A stretch of DNA of 64,000 nucleotides from Tridacna crocea (lineage: Eukaryota; Mollusca; Bivalvia; Cardiida; Cardiidae): NCBI GenBank assembly GCA_943736015.1, contig OX031062.1, positions 3,392,501-3,456,500 of the forward strand, written 5' to 3'. The notes under the pieces are model-generated. The model did not search any database, was not told the origin of the DNA, and saw only the letters and a program-made list of their open reading frames with translations. This document shows, piece after piece, positions 12,345 to 22,200 of the stretch. How positions within the stretch are numbered: position 1 is the first letter of the stretch; each line of letters opens with the position of its first letter. The translations under genes were made by a program, and so were the position numbers.

Positions 12345-12355
12345 TGCGCATGCGT
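12345..12355. promoter_or_regulatory. NRF-1-like site upstream of CEP41
   Basis: TGCGCATGCGT, 28 bases upstream of the CEP41 ATG, matches the palindromic NRF-1 motif except for its last base. Such sites are common in ubiquitously expressed and ciliary promoters; function here is inferred. Confidence 0.45.
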
Positions 12356-12799
12356 GCAGGGCTTCTTGATATTATGCGGAATCAACGGACCGTTTGCGGA
12401 GATTTTGCCATTTGACAGTTATGTGACGGATATGAGCAAATGATGCTCGTTGGAATTTATCAATACTCTCGGGTGATGAAAAAGTCCTTTTGTATATTTT
12501 GTATATATCTTGAATATTTCGGCAAACGGAGACGAGATATCATTGCAAAAAAAAAAATGTACAGAAATACCAAAAGTCATCTATATTTATGCTACCCTGA
12601 ACATTGATCGAAATCATTGTACCATAATGAACTAACGAACCAGTAATTGTTTCGAATTACCACGTATTTAATTCATTGAAATGGATATAAAGAGCACCAC
12701 GCACACTAGAGTGCGGATCAAGATCAGACTGATGCCCCCACGGCCTGATCCTAGTCCGACACATGTTAAAGTTATATCAGTTTTTTTTCCCGTATTGAA

Positions 12800-13020
12800 A
12801 GCTTTTGCAAACGAAAAATTAGTTGTGGTTCATAAGACAAATTAGTGTCTGAAAGGATAGAAAAAACTGAGTCAAAAGCAGAAAATGCTGGTTAACAGCA
12901 TTTTCTCCTTTTTTCCATAATGTTTTCAAAAAACGTGTTTTCTCAGGGCCGTTAAAACTCTGGTTGTTTGGAACGCCTGAAACAATGTTAAAAACGACGT
13001 TAAATAACAAACAAAACCCT
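12800..13020. mobile_element. Fold-back MITE remnant with a SINE tail
   Basis: A degraded core (AGAAAATGCTGGTTAACAGC) is followed by CTGAAACAATGTTAAAAACG and GACGTTAAATAACAAACAAA, the tail of a SINE also present at 17380. Confidence 0.45.
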
Positions 13021-13299
13021 CATAGTTGAATGTAGTTTCGACTATATTGGAAAGAGCTCTACAGGCGTCTTGGGATTGGTATTCTGCATTGTTTTATTAA
13101 CCCATGACCACCCAATCCTGCCTTTTATCGACCCTAAGAAAGACCGCGAAATGATATATCATGGTTACCAAAATAGCATCTACCATTCAGAAATTGTCAG
13201 CGGTAGCCCTCAATTCCTTCCTTATCCCAGGAAATCCTTGCTTCTGTACCTGATCCTCATCGTGGCGCTTTGCGCCTCAGCTTATACCTTACGTATTCC

Positions 13300-13515
13300 T
13301 TAACTCATTATTATGGCTTGTCCAAATCGAAAGCATTTGCAGATAACAAAATAGAGGTGACTGAAAATTTGAAATTTATTTTGTGACGGGTATAAAACGT
13401 TGTGGAAAAAAAGAGAAAATGGTAGTTACCAGCATTTTCTCCTTTTCCCGCAGTGCTTTCTAAAAGCTTCTTTCATAGGGTCGTCAAAAGTAGGGATTGT
13501 GTGTTAATGGGTTAA
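13300..13515. mobile_element. Fold-back MITE
   Basis: TTAA at both ends; the core has several mismatches. It lies 225 bases left of the gypsy remnant. Confidence 0.6.
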
Positions 13516-13740
13516 AATTGCGAACACTTTCTTTTGGGCCAACTACGCGAATGTGTGTTTGTAAAAAGTTTATTTCAATGTATCAAAAGGTGCAAGCAGT
13601 GTCCCAGTAATAAGTATATCACTTATTGGCCCGAGGTCGTTGCACCAAATGACTTGCTTGCATGCACGATTCATTTCTTGCTTATTGGTTGATTGACTGA
13701 TTGACTGTGTGCTGTTTAACACTGATTCTTACACAGTTTT

Positions 13741-14024
13741 TCTGTAAGTTGGTATTACTTATTTTTTGTACGGGTTGCTCATATCAATGTGCAAGATAAA
13801 ACTACTGTTAATTTAGGTTCTAGGAACTAGAAATTCCGTTCTTTTTGTAGTCTACACATAATTCTTAATTTTTAGGGACTTCCTTTATTTCTTGTTCTAA
13901 GATTAAAAATTGTCATCCAAACTTAACTCTTATTGTGCTCTTTTGTCTTTGTTCATTAATAAATATTGTTAACAGTTAAAGGCTTGTTGCTGGTTTTCTT
14001 TCTCGTTACGCTTAGCTCGTAACA
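13741..14024 (+). mobile_element. 5' LTR remnant of a Ty3/gypsy retrotransposon
   Basis: Matches the last half of the intact 3' LTR at 16380-16665 with moderate divergence and ends in the same CTCGTAACA. The first ~280 bases of the LTR are missing, so the element is truncated at its left end. Confidence 0.75.
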
Positions 14025-14029
14025 GAAAT

Positions 14030-14047
14030 TGGGGGCTCGTCTGGGAT
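14030..14047 (+). other. Primer binding site, tRNA-Pro type
   Basis: TGGGGGCTCGTCTGGGAT begins five bases after the LTR. It is the known tRNA-Pro primer complement with one change, and sits exactly where reverse transcription should start. Confidence 0.75.
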
Positions 14048-14183
14048 TGATCATCTAGTCATTTTTGATATTCTTTGAATTTATTTTGAACTTGTTACAG
14101 TATTAAATTTTATTATAATAAAAAAAAAAAAAAAAAAAAATAGAATTAGGATTTTTATTCTACTAAACCAGTAAAAAGCAATC

Positions 14184-14450
14184 ATGTCTTTAGATCTTAA
14201 AAAAAATTATTGCTGAGCCGTCACAGGAGTTGTTAAATTTGGCTAGAAAGTCTGATTTGTTAGATCTTGCTTCTCATTATAAACAGACTGCCATTAAATG
14301 TAGTGTGTTAAAGCACGAAATTAAGAATTCTATTGTTCAGTGTTTAGTTGATGAAGAAATACTTGACTCGTCTGCTCAGTCTGTTATTCTTGTATTTCAG
14401 ACAGACATTAAAAGTAATATTGAGTTAAAAAAATCAAAATTACTAAAAAA
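14184..14450 (+). pseudogene. gag remnant of the gypsy element
   Basis: An ATG opens a frame that hits a stop after ten codons. A shifted frame then stays open and encodes a Leu/Asp-rich stretch (LLNLARKSDLLDLASHY) like the N-terminal part of gypsy Gag. A fold-back MITE core interrupts it at about 14450. No nucleocapsid zinc knuckle or protease was seen, so most of gag is deleted. Confidence 0.5.
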
Positions 14451-14550
14451 ATGTGGGAAAAGGAGAAAGAACTGGTTACCAGCATTTTATCTTTTTCCCT
14501 CAGAAGGCTTTTTCTTCTGGGTCGTAAAAACCAGGGGTTGTTTGGTAAAA
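14448..14550. mobile_element. Fold-back MITE fragment inside the gypsy gag remnant
   Basis: GTGGGAAAAGGAGAAAGAAC and CTGGGTCGTAAAAACCAGGG from the MITE interrupt the retroelement, showing that it inserted after the retroelement. Confidence 0.5.
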
Positions 14551-14767
14551 GATAAAGAAATTTAGAAAAAAAAAAAAACGTTTCACATCTAGATAATAAC
14601 CAAAAAGAAGAGTTAGAAAAATTAATTTCTGAATATGAGCACCTCTTCGCTGATATTCCAACACAGACAGATACAATATACCATAATGTGGACATTGAAC
14701 ATTCATAACCAGTGAAAAACAGCCATATCACATGAATCCCAAGAAATTGGGGGTATTTTAGAGAGTA

Positions 14768-15325
14768 AATAAAGTATCTGTTGGAAAATAACGTTATTGA
14801 ACCTAGTCAAAGTAAATGGAGTTCTCCCTGTATTCTTGTATCAAAGTCATATGGAAATTTTCATATGTGCACTGACTGTAGAAAAATTAATATTGTGACC
14901 AAAAATGATTTCTTTATAGTCCCAAGAGTAGATGACTGCATTGACAATAGTGGTAATGCAAAATATGTTATCAAATTTGACCTTCTGAAAGTTTTTTCGC
15001 AAATTCCTCTCACTTAGACAGCTAAAGAGATTTCGCATTTGTAACTCCTGATGGACTCTATCAATACAAAGTTATGCCTTTTGGAATGAAAAACTGGCCG
15101 GCAACATTTCAACGTCCTATCAACATGATCATATCTGGATTGGATGACCGTAGAGCCCACATCAATGATGTCATCATTAACAGCGATGATTGGGACAAAC
15201 ATCTAAAGACTATCAGAAATTTTTTTGACAGACTGAGTAAAGCCAAATTAACAATTAATCTTGTTAAAAGCGAATTTTGTCATGCTAGTTTAACATTCAT
15301 GAGCCATGTTGTTGGATAAGAACAG
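14768..15325 (+). pseudogene. Reverse transcriptase remnant (Ty3/gypsy)
   Basis: Pieces of an RT domain in different frames: VIEPSQSKWSSPCILV and DCRKIN, then KFDLLKVFSQIPLT ending in a stop, then MPFGMKNWPATFQRPI. The catalytic Y/F-x-DD motif is changed to HINDV, so it cannot be active. Several stops separate the pieces. Confidence 0.8.
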
Positions 15326-15594
15326 GTAAAACCCGTAGTTCTAAGCTTAAGTGAAAGCTATTCCTGATTTTCTTGTACCTACATGCAAAAGACGATTTAT
15401 TGAATTTCTTAGTATGGCTGGTCATTAAAGGAAATTCTGTAGTAATTTTTCTGTCATTGTTGAGCCACTGACAAGTCTTTTCAACAAACGCTAAAACTTT
15501 ATATAAATTATGACTGTCAAAAAGCTTTCGATAAACTAAAAGCCATCCTGAAAAACGAACCAGTTCATTTAGCTCCTAATTTTGGAAAAGAATT

Positions 15595-15965
15595 TTTAAA
15601 AGCTTGCAGTAGATGCTAGTGATATTTGTGCAGGTGGTGTTTTACTTCAAGGAGATTGTAATGGTGACGATCATACAGTTAGTTATTTTTCTAAAAAGTT
15701 TAGAAAACACCAGAAAAACTACTCAACAATAAAAAAAGAGTGTTTATCTCTTATTCCTGTTCTTCAGCATTTCAAAATATATTTGTCGTCTTCTCCTGTA
15801 CCCATCATTGTATATAGCGATCATAATCCTCTGATTTTTATCCATAAAATTGAAAAACAAGAATCAACATTTACTCCGGTGTTGTCTGTTTTTATAAGAA
15901 TATGACATGGATATCAGACACATAAAAGGTAGGGATAATATTATCCGTGATGCTTTGTGTAGAAA
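15595..15965 (+). pseudogene. RNase H remnant of the gypsy element
   Basis: Encodes VDASDICAGGVLLQGD, VSYFSKKFRKHQKNYST and KKECLSLI, then VYSDHNPLIF: the usual gypsy RNase H order, ending in stops. Integrase is absent; the sequence goes on through about 130 bases to the polypurine tract. Confidence 0.75.
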
Positions 15966-16086
15966 TTTACAAATAGCATTTGTCTTTATGTATAATGTAT
16001 TTTCATATACAGTTAAGTGTAAATTGTTATGTTTTGTATTCTAACAACAGCAGAAAGTTTGAATTCTTAGAACTTTCATTTCCTCT

Positions 16087-16097
16087 AGGAGGGGAAG
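16087..16097 (+). other. Polypurine tract
   Basis: AGGAGGGGAAG directly before the 3' LTR, the plus-strand primer of the retroelement. Confidence 0.65.
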
Positions 16098-16665
16098 TGT
16101 TATGTACATGTAGATAGGGTATACAGTTACCTGTTTTCAGAATATTCTAGAAACATGAGGAACATTTATTGGTTTTTCTTTCCATTGTGGTTATTATAAG
16201 AAACAGGTTGTAAGTAAACAAGCTGTTTACTAATCCATGATTTCATCTTTCTAATAAAAGACTAATCTAGAATTTTCCAAGCCGATTTAAATAGGAGTGA
16301 CTTACTTGGTGATTTTAGACTTGAACTTTGACTTGTGGTTTGGAGGATACAAAGTGTTGGATTTAACTTGAGATATAGATCTGTAAGTTGGAATCACTTA
16401 ATTTTTGTACAGGTTGCTCATAATTATCTATGTGCACATTAAAACTATTGTTAATTCAAGTTTAGGGAGCCAGAAATTTCATACTTTTTTGTAGTCTAAA
16501 CATAATTCTTAATTTTGAGGGACTTATTTCATTTCTTGCTCCAAGATTAAAAATTGTCAAAATTTCATTCAAACCGAACTCTTTTGTCTTAGTTCATTAA
16601 TAAATATCGTTATTTGTCAAAGGCTTGTCGCTGGTTTTCTTTCTCGTTATGCTTAGCTCGTAACA
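16098..16665 (+). mobile_element. 3' LTR of the gypsy element (568 bp)
   Basis: Starts TGTTATG and ends CGTAACA, giving the TGTTA/TAACA ends expected of an LTR. Its second half matches the truncated 5' LTR. Contains TTAATAAATA as a possible polyadenylation region. Confidence 0.75.
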
Positions 16666-16676
16666 GGCATCATACT

Positions 16677-16940
16677 TGGCCTGCAACACGCGAAAAGGGG
16701 CATTCGGACATTTGCGTAAAGTGTCGTCTCGGATCAGCCTGCGCAGTCTGCGCAGGCTGATCCGAGACGGCACTTTACGACTACATTTGATTTTGTCCTA
16801 CACTAGACTTGTACAAAACAGAAAAATACATAAGAACGGAAAATTGTAGTCTCGGATTAGCCTGCAGGGGCTGTGCAGGCTGATCCGAGACGACACTTTA
16901 CGTAAATGTTCCAATGTCCCTTCTCGTGTGTTGCAAGCCA
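16677..16940. mobile_element. GTGTCG/CGACAC MITE (reference copy)
   Basis: Terminal inverted repeats CTGCAACACGCGAAAAGGGG and GTGTGTTGCAAG. Inside are two hairpins built on AAGTGTCGTCTCGGATCAGC and its complement. Non-coding. Confidence 0.65.
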
Positions 16941-16944
16941 TACA

Positions 16945-17420
16945 TGATTTGAACTAGGGGTCACTGGTTCAAATCCACAGTTTGCCATTTTTTTCATGAA
17001 GATTGATGACAATCATTGTTACAGGATTCATTTCTCTCTCATCGCTCCCATGAAATTCTCCTTCTCTTCTTCTTTTCTTCCCCTTTTTCCCCCCACCTTA
17101 TTCTTCTCATATTCGATCATGGATCCCTTTTCCTCTACTATTTTATTATAAATCTATTCTGTTTTTATACCAGACTGATAATTTTGTGTATTTTTTACCG
17201 CATGTATAATGTTTATCTCTATTGGTTGAAATAAAGTGAATATCATTTTATGTTATTGTTTCGTCGATAGTTATGTGGGAAAGAAGCCGGTAGCTTCGGA
17301 ATAATAATGTGCGGAGAACTGGTAAAAATACTCAAGAAAATCATGGATAGGTGCAGTGGCCGCCGCGATACAACTGAAATAATGTTAAAAATGACGTTAA
17401 ATAACAAACAAAACTCTCAT
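16945..17420 (+). repeat. tRNA-derived SINE with inserted DNA
   Basis: B-box-like GGTTCAAATCC at 16966, and at the far end ACTGAAATAATGTTAAAAAT plus GACGTTAAATAACAAACAAA. The pyrimidine-rich stretch at 17035-17170 between them looks foreign. Confidence 0.45.
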
Positions 17421-17493
17421 AGTTGAATTTAATTTCGACTATATTGGAAAGAGCTCTACAAGCGGCTTGGGATTGGTATTCTGCATTGTTTAA

Positions 17494-17722
17494 TTAACCC
17501 ATGACCACACAATCCCGCCTTTTATCGACGCTAAGAGAGATGACTTTTGAAAACATTATGGGAAAAGGAGAAAATGCTGTAAACCAGCATTTTTTCCTTT
17601 TCCCACAATGTTTTCTTCCCTTCCTAGAACAACTTTCAATTCTTTAGTCACATTTATTTTGTCGTCTGCAAATGCTTTCAGTTTGGACCAGTCTTAAATT
17701 TTGTTGTTTGGTAAAGAGTTGG
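17494..17722. mobile_element. Fold-back MITE
   Basis: Left TTAA present; right end GAGTTGGA has lost it because a second copy abuts. Confidence 0.6.
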
Positions 17723-18000
17723 ACTTGTCCAAATTGAAAGCATTTGCAGACGTCAAATGTAGCTAAAATCGGAGAAGTTGTGAGAGAAATAGTAGAAAAC
17801 AATATGAGAAATGGAGAAAATGCTGATCAAAAGCCTACTGCCTAAGGGTCGTTAAAACTCAGAACTGTGCGGCGAAGGTTTACCTTACTGTCCTGTGTTA
17901 TAAAGACGTCGAAGAACGCTTTTGAAATCATTGGAAAAAGGGAGAAAATACTTGTATCCGGGATTTCTTCTTTATTCACAATATTTTTCAACCCTTCTGA
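17720..18000. mobile_element. Two fold-back MITE remnants
   Basis: 17720-17880 keeps AAATTGAAAGCATTTGCAGA and part of the core; 17880-18000 keeps another degraded core. Confidence 0.4.
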
Positions 18001-18031
18001 CTAGTACATGACGGTGTTTGAGACGTATTAA

Positions 18032-18252
18032 TTAACCCTTTATCCCGATAAGACATTTCTCTAAATGACCCTAAATAACAGCAAGTATGAAGCAGTTTCT
18101 TATGCGTATATGACACTTTTTGATAGCATAGAAAACATTGTGGCAAAAGGTGAAATTGCTCGCCACGAGCAATTTCACCTTTTGCCACAATGTTTTCCAA
18201 AAGCTCCTACAAGCAATGCGTAGAAATGAGTATCTATGGAGTAAAGGGTTAA
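18032..18252. mobile_element. Fold-back MITE, alternative core subfamily
   Basis: TTAA at both ends, with a perfect ~34-bp half-core GGTGAAATTGCTCGCCACGA. Very similar to the copy at 1203, 17 kb away. Confidence 0.65.
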
Positions 18253-19188
18253 GTCATTAGACTTATAGTGTTGACCAGTCTAAATCTGTATGTATATGAA
18301 AAGTGTTGGGAAATAATGAAAGCAGCTGGCACCTGTAATAGCTCCTATACTTTTTTAAAATGGTGTGAACCACCAAACGCTCACCTGCCCTCCCCCCCAT
18401 ACACACACACGTATTTACACACATGCATGGAATGCACTCGTCCCAACTCTGCCGATTCCGTACCGACATCTTCCATCATCCGTGATGTGCCGAATGCACC
18501 TGAGGTATGCCCAATGTCGAAGAAGGATAAAGAAAATTAAAAGACAACAACAATATTTTTTCGGATGCTTTATCTACAAAATTAAAAAAAAATGTAATAA
18601 CAATTTTAACACTATATAACATTTAACATCGTATATCGTTGGACCGTTCAGTATGTATTCAATGGCAGCTTAATGAAAGGAACGTGGCATGTGCAAGGTA
18701 ATTTTACACCTAAAATGCTAAATGAATCTAATCATCATATTCAGTCATTAACAAACAAGAAATATAGAGAAAAAAAGACAGACGGCGTTAATTTACCCGC
18801 AAATAGCCAGGGGTCCTTAAGATAAACATGTCTACATTTTTTACCAATCACAAACTTCTATTTATTCATTTGTTATCAATATCAAAAAAGTAGATCAAAA
18901 GTATAAACTTTCATCTACGCCGAAAAAAGAAAACCACAAACAATATGAGTTTCAATGTTCATTTTTTGACGGGAAAAATTATCGTTCCGGACGTTGTAAA
19001 ATCAAGATAAGATTACACGTTCTGTGCAGTCTGATCTCGATCTACACTGTCTGCTTAAGTGCATGTAGTTGAGTTTAGCAGTCTAATGGTTAACCACAAC
19101 ATAGTTGGGTTGAAACAGCCTTGAAGTTCCTCTCTCTACTGCCGTATTGTGCCGTTTTCCGTGTTTTCGTCCGTTGTGGAGAAGTGAG
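18253..19188 (-). other. Probable 3' UTR and flank of the repeat gene
   Basis: No coding signal. 18780-18905 repeats a segment of intron 1 (see 52360). 19005-19080 holds a piece of the hairpin family seen at 41960. Confidence 0.35.
18861..18866 (-). promoter_or_regulatory. Candidate polyadenylation signal for the repeat gene
   Basis: AATAAA on the minus strand about 320 bases after the predicted stop. It lies within a segment that also occurs near the promoter, so it may be repeat sequence only. Confidence 0.25.
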
Positions 19189-19215
19189 TTACCATCGCCG
19201 TCTTTCAGGCTTTTT
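19189..19215 (-). CDS. Probable last coding exon (KKPERRRW, stop)
   Basis: T-rich tract and TATACAG acceptor, then an open frame of KKPERRRW and TAA in the phase expected after A1. The KKxP start resembles the C linker. This is the only candidate stop exon I found between A1 and the retroelement. Its shortness makes the call tentative. Confidence 0.55.
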   Translation of the reverse strand, partial: KKPERRRW

Positions 19216-22200
19216 CTGTATAAACAAAATAATATAATACCACAAGGTTAAGTCTACAAGCTACAAAATTTTGATCTGTGCGAAATGAAAGCAGTTACAG
19301 GCGTCACAAGTATCAAATGGAAGTCAAACAAGAGTACCAAATCCTGGTGCCAACTCCCGAGTGCAAGTCCTTGGATTTTTAATGAAAAGCTTAAGATGTT
19401 TGAGATGTAACTGTGTCAAAAATATTTCGATGGTTTAAATGCCCTTGTTTTTATGACTTTCCATTTTATTAGTTAGTGACTTGTATAAGTTTTCAGTTTT
19501 TATCTACTGTAATAACAAAGATATTGCAAAATATAAAAAGAAATCGGTTTCCTGGTCACTAGCAGTACCTCCTTTCTCCCTTAATGATTTCCAGCCTATT
19601 ACCAACGTGTCCAAGAATTGATAGTATTGCCCCTTTTCTGCAAGTTATATCACTAATGAATAAAAGATGTTTAAATATGATACAAATCCCAAAATAGATT
19701 AGTTTCCCTGAATTTGTCATCGAGAAATACTTTCAATATCTTTAACAGTAGACAAATATCAGTTACTTCCCTTGATACTTCTCTGCTACTTCATAGATCA
19801 CGAATGAGGTATTACTTAGTTTCATCTTTGATATCCTTTGCACTATATGAATGTCTACATTTAAATAATTCCTTCATCATTTGCCAAACTACAAATTTGA
19901 TCAACTTAACCGTCTAACATTTCGATGTCGATAGTGTGTAAAGTTCAATTTGCAAACGTTATTAAGATCTAATTTATGCATCACAAGTCGAAATAAATGA
20001 TCGCAACATCTAGTAATGTAAGAATAAAAAACAAGAGGGCCATTGGCCCTGGAACGCTCACCTTAGACTATAGCTTATGAGTGAAATTCAATTATTTGAG
20101 CAACTTTGGTAAAGCTTCACCCAAGGAACATCCCTGCCAAGTTGCATCAAGATTGGCCCAGTGGGTTAGGAGAAGAAGATGTTTAAAGAAATTGTTGACG
20201 GGCGACAGACGCCGGACATAGGGCAATCAAATATCATAAAGCTCTACACCTTCCAGTTTCAAAGAAGCATTTTACATTTTCCTTTTTTGTCCTATGTTCG
20301 AACTTGTGGTCCCCGGGGCTGGGTCAGTTTTAACCAAAGCAGCATCCTTGGAACAAACTTGGTAGAGGTCCACTCAAAGATGCTACATACCAAGTATCAA
20401 GGCTCTACACCTTCCCATTTAAGACAAAAAAACATTTAAAATTTTCCTTCTTTGTTCCTATGTTCGAACCTGTGACCTCCGGGGCAGGGCCGGTTTAAAC
20501 GCCAGGGACATCATATGACCAAACTTGGTAGAGGTCCACTAGAAGATTCTGCATACCAAACATCAAAGCTCTTCACCTTCAAGCTTCAGAGAAGATTTCT
20601 AAAGTTTTCCTTCTTTGTTGCTATGTTCGAACCTGTGACCTCCCGAGGCAGGGCCAGTTTTGACCCCAAGGGCACAATATGAACAAACTTGGTAGAGATC
20701 CACTAGGAATTGCTACATGCCAAATATCATAGCTCTATGCCTTCTAGTTATAGAGAAAAAGAATCTTAAAATTTTCTTTCATTGTTCCTATGTTCGAACT
20801 TGTGACCCCCGGGGCAGGGCCAGTTTTGACCCTACGGGCATGATTTGAACAAACTTGGTAGAGGTCCACTAGGAGATGCCACAAATCGAATATCAAAGCT
20901 CTATGCCATCTAGTTTCAGAGAAGAAGAAATTTAAAGTTTTCCTTCTTTGTTCCTATGTTTAAACTAGTGACCCCCGGGGTGGGGCCAGATTTGACCCCA
21001 GGGACATTATTTGAATAACCTTGGTTGAGGTCCACTAGGAGATACAACAGACCAAATATCAAAGCTCTATGCTTTCTAGTTTCTGAGGAAAAGAATTTTA
21101 CAGTTTTCCTTCTTTGTTCCAATGCTCAAACTTGTGATCCCCGGGGTGGGGCCAGTTTTGACCCCAGGGACATAATTTGAACAAACTTGGTAGAGGTCCA
21201 CTAGGAGATACAACAGACCAAATATCAAAGCTCTACGCCTTCAAGTTTCAGAGGAGAAGATTTTTAAAGTTTTCCTTCTTTGTTCCTATGCTCAAACTTG
21301 TGACCCCTGGGGTGGGGCCAGTTTTGACCCCAGGGACATAATTTGAACAAACTTGGTAGAGGTCCACTAGGAGATGCTACATACCAAATATCAAAGCTCT
21401 ACCCCTTCAGGTTTCAGAGGAGAAGATTTTTAAAATTTTCCTTCTTTGTTCCTATGCTCAAACGCGCTAAAACGCGTTATCCCCCGGGGCGGGGCCAGTT
21501 TTGACCCTATGGGCATAATTTGAACAAACTTGGTAGAGGTCCATTGGGAGATGCTACATACCAAATATCAAACCTCTACCCCTTCTACTTTCAGAGGAGA
21601 AGATTTTCAAAGATTTCGTTTTTTTTTTTTTTCGTTTTGTTGCCATGGCAATCAGAGTTATGGGTGGAATTAAATTCTTTGAACAATTTTGGTAGAGCTT
21701 CACCCAAGGAACATTCCTGCCAAGTTTCATGACGATTGGCCCAGTGGTTTAGGAGGAGAAGATGTTTAAAGAAATTGTTGACGGACGACGGACGCCGGAC
21801 ATTGGGCGATCACAATAGCTCACCTTTAGCACTTTGTGCTAAGGTGAGCTAAAAAACAAAGGAAACCAACTAAAAGGACCTAGTTGAAAGTTGGTATCCA
21901 TGGTATTGATCTTACAAGGGAGATAGTATGGTTCTCACTCCCCCACCCCCTCCTTCCCCTAAGTTTGTTTTTTACGCAATTTCAAAAGGATACTAAATGT
22001 AAAACTAAACCAAACTGCGCATTTAGATGTCTGACTTGATAGCAATTGAATCTAACCACTTACGAGCATTTTAGCCAATTCTCTGCACACATCTTCAAGA
22101 TCATCTTCATCAAAATCATCGTCTCTCTTCTCGTCATCATCCAAAGCTTCACAGAGAGCGATCAGTTCTTCTACTTCTTCTTTTGTTGGCATATCATCCT

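Noticed and set aside
14408..14731. 107-codon minus frame over the gypsy element
   Set aside because: Antisense to the retroelement remnant and an inserted MITE; no family match.
20035..21852. CRISPR array or coding tandem repeat
   Set aside because: The 166-bp units have no spacer structure, are eukaryotic intronic DNA and are broken by stops in all frames.
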